Source: Oikopleura dioica (Eukaryota; Chordata; Appendicularia; Copelata; Oikopleuridae). From it: a stretch of DNA of 64,000 nt. A program made the translations under genes and the position numbers. The DNA lies in the NCBI GenBank assembly GCA_907165135.1, contig OU015569.1, positions 9,362,501 to 9,426,500 of the forward strand, written 5' to 3'. Positions 44,405 through 56,295 of this stretch are shown here, one piece after another (position 1 is the first letter of the stretch; every line of letters begins with the position of its first letter). The notes beneath the pieces are model-generated. The model made no database searches. It saw only the letters and a list, made by a program, of their open reading frames with translations, and had not been told where the DNA came from.

Positions 44405-45443
44405 TTACAGCTCGTCGTGTCTTCTAAATGGCGTCGGATATTTGAACGACTTTTTTAAGTTGAGTGTAAAAGTTTTTTTAATTCATAGATTATTAATTCC
44501 ATTATTGTAAAGGAAATTTAATTATTGATGATTTTCAACTTTCCTGGATGATATTTTCTCGGGATTTCATTCCTACTTTTGCTTCTTTCGTAATACTTTT
44601 ATCATTTAACCCTTAAATCATATTCAATTCGGTAGTCACTGGTATATGTTACCTTTCGAAATTCTAGCTTCTTCCTTACTTATGAAATCTTCTCCCTGTT
44701 CCAATATTTTCTTCATTATTTTAACATAAGTTTCGGCGTGATACTTAATTTTTATATTTGATAAACTTCTTCATCAAATTAAACCTTTTCTAGTTTGTCC
44801 GAAATTTTGTCCGCAGCAGCTTGAGCCTTTTCTTGAATTTCCTGCTTCTCGCCCTTTTTCTCGCTTTTCATGAAATCAGCTGCAAGCTCATCAAAGCTAA
44901 ATCCTTCAATAAAATAAGAGCCACGTCAAGTTTTTACCGTTCGATGCATGTAGGCAAGCCAACATAGACTCCATTTTGTTTCAAAAATGACAAGACTTGA
45001 GTTCGCTTTTTCACCGTTCCATCGAAAGTTAGAGCTGCAGTCGGGTCAGAAGATCCCCGAAAAAGTTTGTATACCGGGTAGTCTTCAATCTTGACTCCAT
45101 AGGTTTGAGCGAGGTCTTGGTTCTCTTGGTCGCCATATTCGTTGATGTTCACTTCGGCAACGAGAAGATCTGGATTCTGGGCGGCGAACTTTGCCACTTG
45201 TTTGAACTCGTCATGCAAGTCTCCGAATGGATATGCGGTGTCGAACTGTTTTTAGGAATTAAGAGGGGAAAAAGCTTGCAAGAGTTTGAATTTAGTTTTC
45301 AGTTATATTCCTTCCTTAACAAGAGTGTATTTTGTCTTCGAGATGATCTTATCAAAGGTCAGCGAATCTAAAGGAAGACTTCCGCGCACTAGCAGCGCTT
45401 CAACTACATCCGTGGCCAATAAATAGGCGAGTGATAACTTCAT
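44405..45443 (-). CDS. ERP29: ERp29, thioredoxin-like ER chaperone ending in HDEL
   Basis: ER-lumenal secretion chaperone. The ATG at 45443 starts the hydrophobic leader MKLSLAYLLATDVVEALLV, then GSLPLDSLTFDKIISKTKYT and LVKFDTAYPFGDLHDEFKQV, the redox-inactive thioredoxin fold lacking a CXXC, with LLVAEVNINEYGDQENQDLA, EDYPVYKLFRG and NGVYVGLPTCIER. The helical C-terminal D domain follows (FDELAADFMKSEKKGEKQEI; YVKIMKKILEQGEDF). Two introns must be GA-AG: 45314-45246, between LVK and FDT, and 44543-44450, between ENIIQ and SFKYPTPFRRHDEL. Splicing the latter bypasses a stop at 44535 and yields a C-terminal HDEL, equivalent to KEEL in mammals. Other introns are GT-AG of about 41-60 nt. Confidence 0.93.
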
Positions 45444-45897
45444 TTTACTTTCTCTGGGCTAGAAATGTGCAAAAAAGCTTCAACACAAATGTTCGTTTTA
45501 TAGCCGCGCGTCTGACCGCGGGGCAAACGGATGAAAACACCAGTTGAAGTCGCCTTTAAAAAGTCGGGATGGACGCGCTTGTTCCGATTATATCGGACAC
45601 CTGAGTTGCCGACAAGCTATTTGCGAGCATGACGTAGTCTTTCTTGCGATGGGGAGAGGCAAAAACTACTTTTACGTATGAGCTTTATTGTTTTGCAGTG
45701 TTTAACTTTCGGATCTTGTTTTGCGGATTGGACAGTGGCTTGGCTGTGTGATGCTTCTTCATACAGGGTCGCTTGAAGAAATGGTGATTGAGGTATTTCC
45801 GGTCGGTATTGGAAATAATAAAGACGGCGCGCGACTGGTGCACGCAATATTCTACTACAGTCATGTGTGAATGGAAAAGCTTGAACATTGAAGAACA
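45444..45897. other. Intergenic between GPCR and ERp29
   Basis: 0.45 kb holding the ERp29 promoter side and the GPCR 3'UTR. No feature seen. Confidence 0.5.
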
Positions 45898-48800
45898 TCA
45901 AGAATGCGGAGACGTGTCGTTTTCGAACATATTCGTCGTCTTGAAAAGAGGAGTTGTTCCATTCACTGCTGGTTGATTGCTTTCTCGGGCAAGTAATGAG
46001 TTCCATTCTGTTCCGTTCTGGGACGGCATGAAGCTCGTTCGGGGAGTAGCGTCATTCCGCGACAAGCGGGACTCCATCGTTTTTGACCTCGACTCCCGGA
46101 ACTCCTAAAATTTCTATCGCCATCATCCTCGTGAAATAAAAGTACCTTTATCGAGCCTTTTATTCTTCTTCTGAACCCACCCATACTCATATAAATGAGA
46201 GAGTTTATGACTGCTGAGGTCCAGACCAAGAAATTTTTCGATTGAAGAAGGCCTCTACAAAGTCGCCGCGAAGAGTTTTGGAGTGTACCAGATGCCTTTT
46301 TTGGATTTTGTCATATTTTTTATTGTTAAGGGATCCTCCCCCGGAATCGGCAACTTTCACTTGAAATAACTTTCGTTTGGCCTTATGGATTAATATAATT
46401 CGAATTGCATATAGAAGTTTAAATGTTGATTGCAATTCGCAAGTAGCTCTAGCTCATTTGGAATTGTCAAACATGCACTCAGGGGCTCTTGAAAAATTCG
46501 AATTTTCGAAAAACGCCTTTAAGGGGTATTTTCAACGCGAAATAACTTTTTATTGGGCTTTTGCTTTGCTCTCAAGCCTTCAAGATCAGAAAAAATGGAC
46601 GCTAATCTAAATTTGCAAGTAGCTTCAGCATGATTCATCAAGTTATAAAAATTTTTTCCCATTAAAAACTTTTCAAGCCCATTTATGCTAATTTTTGGCA
46701 TCGAATTGCTCTCTAGCGGCAAATAACGGCCGAGAAATTTTGTGCGGTCATTATATTCTTAATCTGTAGATTCTGAGCTTTCTATAGACCCCTTATTTGT
46801 CTATTTTCGATGACATTGAAAAGTCGAAAAAATTACGATTTTCACGCTAAGTACAATTTACATGCATTTTTGCAATTTTCGAAGGCCAAAATTTTGGGTT
46901 AAGATATTTGTTAGGGGGTACTATAATACATAAAAATGATCCTCAGATAACGAGGAATCTAAATATGCGACAAAATGACCCGTTATTAAGATTTGAAATT
47001 CCGGGGGAAAACATATAAATACCCTTTGAAATCACAAATATCCGACAGTTGGTTCGGTTTGTCTGTGGCACTCTGTGCAAATACTCAGCGGGATTGATAG
47101 AGCGCTCTACTTAATCCGGTGTAAATCTCGGCTGGTGACCGATAATTTCTCGAAATTCAGCATGTCAGTCGAAAAGGAGTGTACGAAACCCTATTTTAAA
47201 TTGTAACTCATTAGGACTTGTAGTTTTTGAGATATTGGCTGTCAAAGTCTTAAATGACAGTGGAATGCACCTTCTGTCCCATGCGGTTAAAGAGAGCCCG
47301 CAAAGTTTATAGTTTAAAGTCAAAAGATTAATTATCTTTGCTCATCAATCAATTGGCATTATCTTTCCTTGAGAACAGTAATAAGTTGAGCAGGTCCCCA
47401 ACAGAGCAAAAAGGCAAATATCAAGCAAAAGACAAGGAAAGAAAGACGTTTGATTTCCTTGGCATGATCGCGACTAAAGTGTTGCCACAAATGGCTAATT
47501 GGCAGTGTTACCTTTGCTGCGATGTGTTTCCCGCTGATCTGGCTACTGAGTAAACTGATTTCAGGAACTGCACGTAGCAATAAGTGATGACGATTATTGG
47601 AACGGTGAAAGCAAACACAAATATCAGCCATGTGTGCTAAAAGTAACAAGTTGAGTTTGATGGACACAGATCCTTTGCTTATATATATGCCATATAGTTA
47701 GGGTTAAGCACGAATAATCGGCTATGTTGTATTTCGTGCCTCAGACTATCCGATTTTGACACTTTGACACGCCAATTTTGCCGTCAGACTTGCAATTTCT
47801 TGAGTTGATATTGGAAGGATGAGTGACATCCTCTTTCTTTCAGATTTAGTTTGTGTCAACAAGAATATACACAGGTATAATATGCAAAAGTACCTGTTTG
47901 AATTCGGATGACGTATCACAGGAACACTCATTGATATTGCTCAGTTTCATTTGACAATTTTTCGGCCAGTTCTTGACAAATAAGATCGACTCGTGAGTGA
48001 GATTCACTTCACTTTTGCATCCACCACGTGCGTCATTCATAACCATTTCTGTCCACTCGAAAGGGTCAAGTATTCTTTTCGCGGTTGGGTCAAACGTCTT
48101 TTCGTCTATAGTTATCTTAACGCCGGGCTCGGGCAGAAAGTCTTCACTGTTACTTTCGCTTTCTAAAACCCGTCGCTTTAGTAATTTACTTTTATTCGTC
48201 ATCTCACCTGACATTTCATCGAAAATTTCATCTAAGTAGTCTTCGTTTTCTCCATTATCATATATTCCAGGAAGATTCTCGCCTGTTTTACGCATCGAAA
48301 AATTTGAACTTTGATGAATTATTGAGCTGAAGTTGCAATTGGATGTGTGCGACTTCGAGAAATGAAAGCTTCCCATGCACATTTTGTCATTGAGATCTCG
48401 CTCGTTTTCTGGAACTTGAGGGATGGTGGCATTCAGCATTCCCCAATCTTCGTGGCAACGGAACGTTTCTGTGTCGAACTTTGTGTAGGACCAAATTGGA
48501 AACGTAATGATCAGCGCCATGAACCAGACAAAACTTGAGAAGAAATAGAGAATAAATGAATTAATCTTAATGCTATGTTTTCAATCATATTTAGCAAAGA
48601 ATTTATTTCCTTTTCTGCGACCAAGTGGGCTCTCTTCGGCGGGCGATTCCGAGGCACTATTGCATATTTGTTACAGTGGATTGCAATGTATCTATCAATC
48701 GCCATAAGCATCTTGTAAGGATGACCTTTTTTGTGTTAGTAAAACATGCCGCAATTCATACGATTTACTGGACATCGTATGTCCGAGAAAATTCTAATTG

Positions 48801-50040
48801 CGCCGGACGAATCTGGCGTCTACGCAATTCTAATTGATGTGATACTTGGTTTAATTGACAGAAGGTGCTCCCTTTCCAGAAAGTATATAGAGACGACGAA
48901 GTTCACCGATTTGATTGTTGCGTAGACTAAAAATTTGAGTTTTACTCTGAGTTTGAAAATTTGTATCTTTACTCGGGCAAATAGCCTTTCCAAAAAGGAG
49001 CGGGAATTGCCTTGCTTCTATGTTGTTTGATGCTGGAGCGAGCATCGTCGAGTTCGATTCCGAAGAGTCCATCGCCCACGACTTGATCCACTTCCATGTT
49101 GGATGCGTTCGGTATTCCTTTCGAAAGGTCATTTTCAGCTTGCATAAATAGAAGACGGCTCGGAAATCAAAATGAGGGTGTCTCCAACTAAAAACGCACT
49201 GACACATGCCGCCATTGTATTTGTCCAAGTCAAAATGAAAGACAAAGACTGTAAAAATTATTTGACCTTGCCAGCATGTGAACCGGAAGAATGAGAATTA
49301 AGAGTAGATCTGCAATGGCTATTTAACTTGTTCAAAAAACGATTCGAACAATGAACGTTTCACTTTAGCTTTCGAACATTTCCCATGTGTAGAGCGTAGA
49401 CGTGGCTCGCCGTCACCATCAGTGATCGATTCGATAGGATCATGAAAATCACTAAGGTGATATTTCGCTAAGGCTGTTACAGGTACTCGCACCTGTGGAA
49501 TTGACGAGCAGGCCTAGAACGAAAACAATCCACCAATAAACCATCACCATTATCTCATGCGTCTGAAATGTCAATTAGCCACGCTCAAGATAGCAGGCAC
49601 AGTGCCCTTAGACGCGCGCTTGTTATTTACTTCGATTTTCGGTAAAGCTTGGAGGGATCTGTCTGAATTATGAATTGGGAATCGAATTAACGCACCGCGC
49701 AGTTAAACAGACGTCTACTCCAATCATTACCACCAAGTACATTTGATATCTCCCGAACTAAACCCATAGAAATTCTAATCACTTACGCCCAGTTCTAGAA
49801 CATCGGGATCTACGTTCTCTTCCTTGTTCCATTCACAAATCTGGGTGGCAGTAAATAAGTTTATTAGATTGGGATCGTTGCATTTGCAGTCTCTTTCATC
49901 TGGAAAAAGCGATTAGATTTTTCATTTCGAATAATTTTTAAGGAATTAAACTTTCTCTACTCACCCATAATAACTCGTTTTTCTTCGGATAGCGTGTTCT
50001 TGAAGAGCCTCTTCTTCAGATTAAACAATGTTCTTTCTCT
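45898..50040 (-). CDS. Rhodopsin-family (peptide-type) GPCR with very long second extracellular loop
   Basis: Seven-transmembrane receptor; the ligand cannot be told. From the 5' side: N-terminal exons with KCNDPNLINLFTATQICEWN; TM1 YWWIVFVLGLLVNSTVIFMI; TM2 AIADLLLILILPVHML; ECL1 with LLFGKAIC; TM3 end MLMAIDRYIAIH (DRY); TM4 LMALIITFPIWSY; an ECL2 of about 200 residues, acidic, with several N-glycosylation sequons; TM5 TWLIFVFAFTVPIIVITYCY; TM6 FLVFCLIFAFLLCWGPAQL; TM7 FLVWTSAVINSLIY, where NPxxY reads NSLIY. The Ser/Thr-rich tail ends ENDTSPHS at 45898. The TM6-TM7 intron is about 1.1 kb, very long for this region, and its donor may be GA. The start codon and TM2-TM3 exon borders are unresolved. 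Confidence 0.8.
46361..46690. repeat. Diverged ~170-nt direct repeat in the GPCR intron
   Basis: Segments starting near 46,364 and 46,536 share GAAATAACTTT..TTGGxCTT and, about 75-80 nt further on, CGCAAGTAGCT / TGCAAGTAGCT. This suggests an old tandem duplication. Alignment by eye only. Confidence 0.35.
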
Positions 50041-53000
50041 AAAAATTTAAAAATTATCAATCCCGTGATATAGAATAATTGTAGTGTCAGGTCAGGTAAC
50101 ACCCTCTGGGATGATCTCTCTGAACTTGACGTTGAGAGATTTTCTCGATGAAGTAACATGGAAATTCTTATCTTTTCCCTCGATTCTTTGGGATTTCGCT
50201 TTTCCTTTTTTTGAAAAAGAAGAGGAAGAAAACAAAAACAACTTTATGCTTATGGAGAAAAATCCCCACTAGCGGCGCCGAAAAAATCCAGAGGGAATAC
50301 ATGATGCAGAGTTTGAGCACCCTAATACACTTGTGCAATGCTTCGTCTGACAGAAAACAAAAACGAAACGGGAAATTTAGCTTTCATCTGAAAATGTTCC
50401 AATGGGGATTTGATTTCTATCTCTTAGATTTATGGACCTTGTCGAGGAAGACTTAGCAACTGAGAGCTTCTTTGGCTACAAATATTAACAATCATCATAA
50501 ATTTTAGCAGCGACAACAATAATTTACTGGCATCAAAGAAAGATTTTTAATAATTGTTACTATTACAGTTACTATTTAGGAGATCTACTGATAGTCTTTG
50601 CGAGTGGGTATGGCTAGAGATGCGGGCGTCAAAGTTAAAAAAGAGTGAGGGCAGCTTTGATTTGGTGGAAGATTCTCTATCAGAAAGTGGTTAACTCATT
50701 GCTGGCTAAGTTCTCGCCTCATGCTCTGAGCAAATTTCCTCTCTCGATAAGCAACAGTAACTGTCAGGGGTAAAGGTGTGTCACCTCTAAAAACGAAGTA
50801 AAGAAATTTCCCAAAAAAAAAATGAACAAAAACGCAGACTCATCGGGTTTACAGAAAATCCTCTTTGATGATCCATCGTCTTTTTTGTTTTCTCGCTTGA
50901 AAATTGAAAAATGTTAATTTCGGAGTGCGAATTTGGCCAGTTTAGCTCTTGCGATATCACATTAATTATTCGTTATTGTGACCGCAACTGTGCCTTTCAG
51001 AGTTTTAATATCGCGCTTATTAAGCGCCTCGTAGCTTAACTAGAATCGAGCCTAATTCATCCAATATGGAATATCAAATAAGGATATCATTCCATAAAAC
51101 ATGAGTCTATTTACCCATTGACGATTAGATTGAAAATAAGGTTTTCAATACTAATGAGCAGCAGTACCCATAGTTTTCTCTAAGACGCAAGATTAAAAAA
51201 AATGAGGATTTCGCTAATATTTGTCTTTTTTTTTGAAATTTGCTAGCGCCCGTAACTTTTTTGCGAGTGCTTGTCTTGACCTTATGATTCCCGAAAAATT
51301 ATAAATGGATTAATTAGTTCGTTCCATGGCGACATAAAGAAAATAACGCGAAGCCAAATTACTTCCAGATCAATTAATGACATGTTTCACATTTTGTAAA
51401 TCGCGTCTCTTTTTCTAAAGGTCGCATTTGCATCTGAACTGTGAATCTTTTCGGGTCGTTGAGTTAGACAATTTCTTGCACGGACCTTCTTTGTCCTTTC
51501 TAATTCTGAAGGAACTCTACTTAAAGTTCGTCTAAATAGGACTTAATTAAGCCCCATTATTACGGTTCGGCCGATAAGCACCCGTCAAATCAATTGTTTT
51601 ATAAGAAATTCTCCTGGATAAAAATTAACTCTCCGAAGAATTATCTACGTGTGAATTTGCTCCACAGTGTTCACTTGGAGAAGAAACGTGGTAAGAGGAT
51701 GACATATCGAATTATTGCTGACATTTTATCGACGAAAAGACGAGATTTGCGTCAAGCACTGAGTTCGAACGGGGTAAATTGCAAATTGACAGATAAATCA
51801 GCGGACACAGATCTGACAAGCAGCAATCACTTTTTGTTCTTTTAATTTAACGATGATTATCTATTTTAAATGTTTTACCATGATTTTTAGAATTCTTCGG
51901 AATCAAGGAGGAGTCTCTGCGCACATTTTCTTAAAAAACGATTATTTAATTATCAACTATGGCGGAGCTATTTTGGGATAATTTACGGCGCCCAGGCCAA
52001 ACTTAAGAGCGATTCTTACACAAATAAATCCGGACAAAATCAGAATTCCAAAATCCAAAACGACAACTCCTGACTGCGCAAATAAAAAAATCGACAGCCA
52101 AAGAAATACGAGAAACTTGAGTGACTTTTGCTTTCCAAACTTTGATTGTTCCAATTTTGAACTTTATGGTTCATTTAAAAAGGTGTTCTTTTTGAAATTT
52201 AATAAATAATTTTGAAATTTATCCTTTTTTTTTGAAATAAATTATTTCCCATTCGTTTGTTTTTTGATTGTGATGCTTTACCTGACAGCTTCTTTGAATT
52301 CGCGGTTTACTCTTTACAATAAAAAAATCTTTATATTTAATTGACCCTTTGTTTAGGAAAATGTGTCAATATTATCATAATTTATCCATTTTAAAAATTT
52401 TCAATTCGACGTTGATCCTCCTTAGTTTACGCTCTTCACATTTCGCTGGTTTTAAAAGCTACTTGCCGCCGCGCGGTCTCAATGCGCTAGAAACAGATCA
52501 ACCAGCGCATCAAGATACGAAAAAAAGTTTGTCAACGTCGTCTGCGACAAGTTGGAAATCCTGATCGATCATTGAAGTTGCGCTGGTTTCAAGCTTTTTT
52601 TAGTTTGATGATTTGTTTTTATTTTTATTAAAAATGCGATGTTTATTTTCTAAAAATATCGATAATTTTACTCTTCTCCTTTATGATTTCTGACCTGATT
52701 TCAGTTTGATTCATAAAGAATGAAGTATTATTAAAACTTACGGATGCTCATTAATTCTTTTTATTTGTTGATAATTTGAAGTGAATCTTGGCGTTTCGTA
52801 CCTGAAAGATGTTCAAAAACGACAGACTTCTTCTTTGTTCGTTTTCGTTTCTCTGTGAGTGAATAAATGCAAGGCAAATTTCAAATAGAAGTCTTCATAT
52901 TTCTCTGTTTGTAAAGAGCAGAATGAAGAAACACTTTCGTCCATAGAAGTGTGCTCCATCTGACATCGAGCTTAGAGGACCAAATATAGAACGGAATATC

Positions 53001-54979
53001 AAACGGGTCGAAGGCAAAAAGAGAACGTAGTCGTATCATCACGCTCACCCCATATAATCACTCCAGAGTCATCACCAGTGGAGCTTTCAGAGCATGAAAA
53101 GAAAATAGCTCATTTAGCAAAACTTATTCGCGGTTATATATATTCAAGCCGAAATATTTGAGAGGAGATGAAAGACCGCCTGCTCACACACCAAAAGATA
53201 AACAAGAACTTTAGCTGCCAAAGATAGACGTTCTATCATCGCCCTGATTTATGTATATCTATTTCTTTGTCTGAACTCAAATTTAAGATTTCGTCAAAAC
53301 ATTTAGAAAAAAAAAGCCTGGGAGAAAGTGAGATATTTGCTTTGCAAACTGAGAATTATGAGCTCGGCAGGCGGAAGTGACTTTGGCAACTTGTGAAGAT
53401 AGTTTTGTTTAATAACAGTTGTTAGATCAAAGCCCTTCTTACAGGTAGCCAGATGGTCAGTTCAAACACTTGCTACTTCTGAGATTTTGATTCTGAAAAC
53501 ACTTCTGAAAAATGATGTGAATTTTCGAAAATTTCGATGCATTCTGCATAAATTCATTCAAAGTCGAGAATCTTATAAGCGCAGGTGGCATAGGACTTTC
53601 GTTTCCCCCTAGAAAATCGCTTCATCTTCCTTTTTCGGAAGCAATAAAAAGCAAAATTCTCGCCAGACGTTCTATGGTTGCGTAAGTTTTGTTTCTCGTA
53701 TGATCACCCCCTGAGGAAGAGAAACAGGTCAGTAGCATCCGCCACTCACATCCGAAACAAATGTTAGATTGCTTTCGAGGTCCGCTAAATTGAAAATCTG
53801 TTACGTTAGAACGCATTTTCTAAATCAAATATTCATACATTTCACATGTTATATTCATTTTTACGGGAGGCTTTCCAGTAAATTTCGAATTTTCATCTGA
53901 AAGTAATTAACCGGGAACTGCACAATTGACGTATTTCTTCGATAAATAAGGAATACTAAAAAGGTTATCTTGACAGCAACTCTGTCACTCCGCTGTCGAG
54001 GCTTCGCTTCTAATACTTATTATCAGATAATATGCAACAAAAACGCTCGAGCAATTCCAAGTTCACATCGGAAAATGTAGATATGCAGCGAGGAAGATGT
54101 GAACAGTGGCTTCGCTTTTTCTGGCGTGAGTGAGACAGTATCGAGTCTGCTTAGGAATCTGGATGCTGATATTTAAAAGTGCTGTGCTTACACGGAGCTT
54201 AGGTGGTTCGACTTTTGGACTGGTTGAAGATTTGGCGCCTGATATTTTGACTGTTCATTTTTTGGAATACCTTGACGAACTCATTCGAAAAATCTAAGCC
54301 TCTGGCTTCTTCAATATCTTCTTGCTAGAAACGTGCTTCGAATTTTGTTTTAATCATCGTAATTGTTCTGTCGAGATGTTGGATTCCCGCGCTATTGGAT
54401 TTTCAAGAGCAATCAAATATCATTTTGCCGTCAAATGAAAATACATTAGCGCCGATTTTACGCAATAATATTCGCCTCTGAGAGATCCTCTGAGAAGTCT
54501 CTCGTCACTGTGAGCACGTTTCATAATAAAGCATCGATTTTGCTGATCTGGGCATTCTATTCAAATTATATATAAAAAACGCCTGCAGGAAAGCAAAAAT
54601 GAAATTTTCGAAACTTTTTGTTGAACGGTATTTATCTTCTAAACTCTTCAAGCTTGTTATCAGCAGCGCTAAAAGAAGTGTTTAATAGTTCTTTTTGAGG
54701 ACGTTGCGCGGATAGTTAGAAACGAAGTATTTCCTCCTTTTCTAGGATTTTAGAAAAATGGCTGAAAATGGAAACAAAATGAACTCGGGTGCGTTTACGA
54801 AGCCTGAAATTGTTATTCACAGACTCGACTGCGTAAAAAAACAACTTTCCCAACCTATCGGATTTCCATTTTTTGACTTTTAGTGCATTTAATCCGGCAC
54901 CTGTCCACACGCAACATATAACGGCGCAAGAAAAATTTTTTTTCGCATTATTTAGTTTTTTTAGCCGAGAAAAAAAGAG
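50041..54979. other. Gene-poor AT-rich region
   Basis: 4.9 kb, the longest stretch without a supported gene. ORFs are under 85 codons and without domain signal. I see no terminal inverted repeats, RNA genes or long tandem repeats. It may carry distal control elements for the GPCR or the PLA2-like gene. Confidence 0.5.
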
Positions 54980-55961
54980 ATGAAATTGGCATCCCTTTTC
55001 GTCGTCACAGTGATAGGGTTAGTAAAACGGCGAGATTTAATGGGAGAAGGTATTTTTAAAATGAACCACTTCAGACAAGAGCTAGACTTAGCTGAAGACA
55101 TTACAGAAGAAAGTGCTCTGGCTGCATTGTCTGAGGCTTTTGAAATCGATGTTACTGCTGAACTGATCGACTCGGAGCAAATAACAAGACGGCGTGGTGG
55201 GCAGGATACCAGAAGTTATGGCAAGTACAATATCTCTTGATACGAACCACTAATATGAATGTAGGCAAGGTCAAAGTTCTTCAGAAATACTACAACCATC
55301 AGGCTGGCAACAGTGACTTCGAGACGAAGAAACTCAAGGTAAGAGAAAAATTGATTTGTTAATGAGCTCGAAAAAATATTAGCTCTATGGATGTCACTGT
55401 GGAGGAGGAACCAAAGGAGATTTTGACTACACCAGTGGTGGTTCTGGAGTTCCTGTTGATAGAATTGATTCTGTCTGCCGGTAGCTGTCGTGGTACCCTT
55501 TCTCACTTTACGTTATTTTTAAGGGACTACGCGAACTGTCTTAAATGCATAGACGAGGCGTACGATAACAAGTGTGCCCGTGATACACGATACCGCCTCG
55601 TATTCCAAAATGGCTTGCCTCTTTGCAAAAACGACGTCGGCTCATGTCAGAGATCTGTCTGCGAGTGCGATCACCAATTCGCCATAAACATGGCGGGAGT
55701 ATTTGAAGACTACAGTGGCGCAAATTGGTTCCGTGGCGGATTCGATAGAGATCTTCAGTGTTTCAAAAAAGACAAACGATCTGCTGGTGAGGGATTCGAA
55801 GTCAAGCCCGTCGGCTGTTGCGGTACGAAGGAGACATTTCCTTTGGTGAGTTTTTTGAATCGGTTACGAGTACTTAATGTTATTTAAAGAATCGTATCTA
55901 CCGAAGCGACCAATGTTGTGTCGAGCAAACCGCTACGATCAAAGACATCGGAACCTGTTAA
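54980..55961 (+). CDS. Secreted phospholipase A2-like protein lacking the His-Asp dyad
   Basis: Secreted PLA2 fold. The ATG at 54980 starts signal peptide MKLASLFVVTVIG, joined by an intron to an acidic propeptide, a basic RRR site and KVKVLQKYYNHQAGN. The calcium-loop region reads LYGCHCGGG, but has about 11 extra residues (TKGDFDYTSGG) before SGVPVDRID. The helix that should carry CCxxHDxC reads VCRDYANC, so Cys, His and Asp are replaced by Val, Tyr and Ala. The intron there (55481-55523) is a clean GT-AG, so mis-splicing is unlikely. The rest of the disulfide framework is kept (KCARDTRYRL, CKNDVGSCQRSVCECD, GCCGTKETFPL) and it ends KDIGTC at 55961. Binding or structural role is more likely than catalysis (inference). 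Confidence 0.85.
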
Positions 55962-56295
55962 TCGCCATTCTCTCGACTATATCCTCCTTGACATTTCCTT
56001 TTTTAAGTCCAGTGGTCGCTTCAGGCGGCAGTATTCAGTGTCGGGCCCTGCTGTGGAATGCCCAATCGCGCTACAGCGTCAGTGTCCGATACATTTTGAA
56101 GTTGGTCACAAAATATCGGACATTGAGCGACGATTCACATCACACGCGACATTTGTTTTCTTTTATTTTTTTGTACAATCGACCATTTAATAAACCAAGG
56201 CACAAAAACCATCTGAGTTTTATTTTATTGAAACCAAATTGAAGGGCCTTAAATCACAATATTTTGGTATGGCAGCTTTGAAATGGCAGAACTGA
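55962..56295. terminator. Convergent 3' ends of the PLA2-like gene and TTC17
   Basis: 334 bp between convergent genes. A plus-strand AATAAA lies at 56,189-56,194 and a minus-strand AATAAA at 56,219-56,224, so the two poly(A) sites face each other about 25 bp apart. Confidence 0.5.

Noticed and set aside
46205-46435. 76-codon ORF overlapping the GPCR TM7 exon
   Set aside because: Wrong frame; the TM7 frame (FLVWTSAVINSLIY) fits the receptor.
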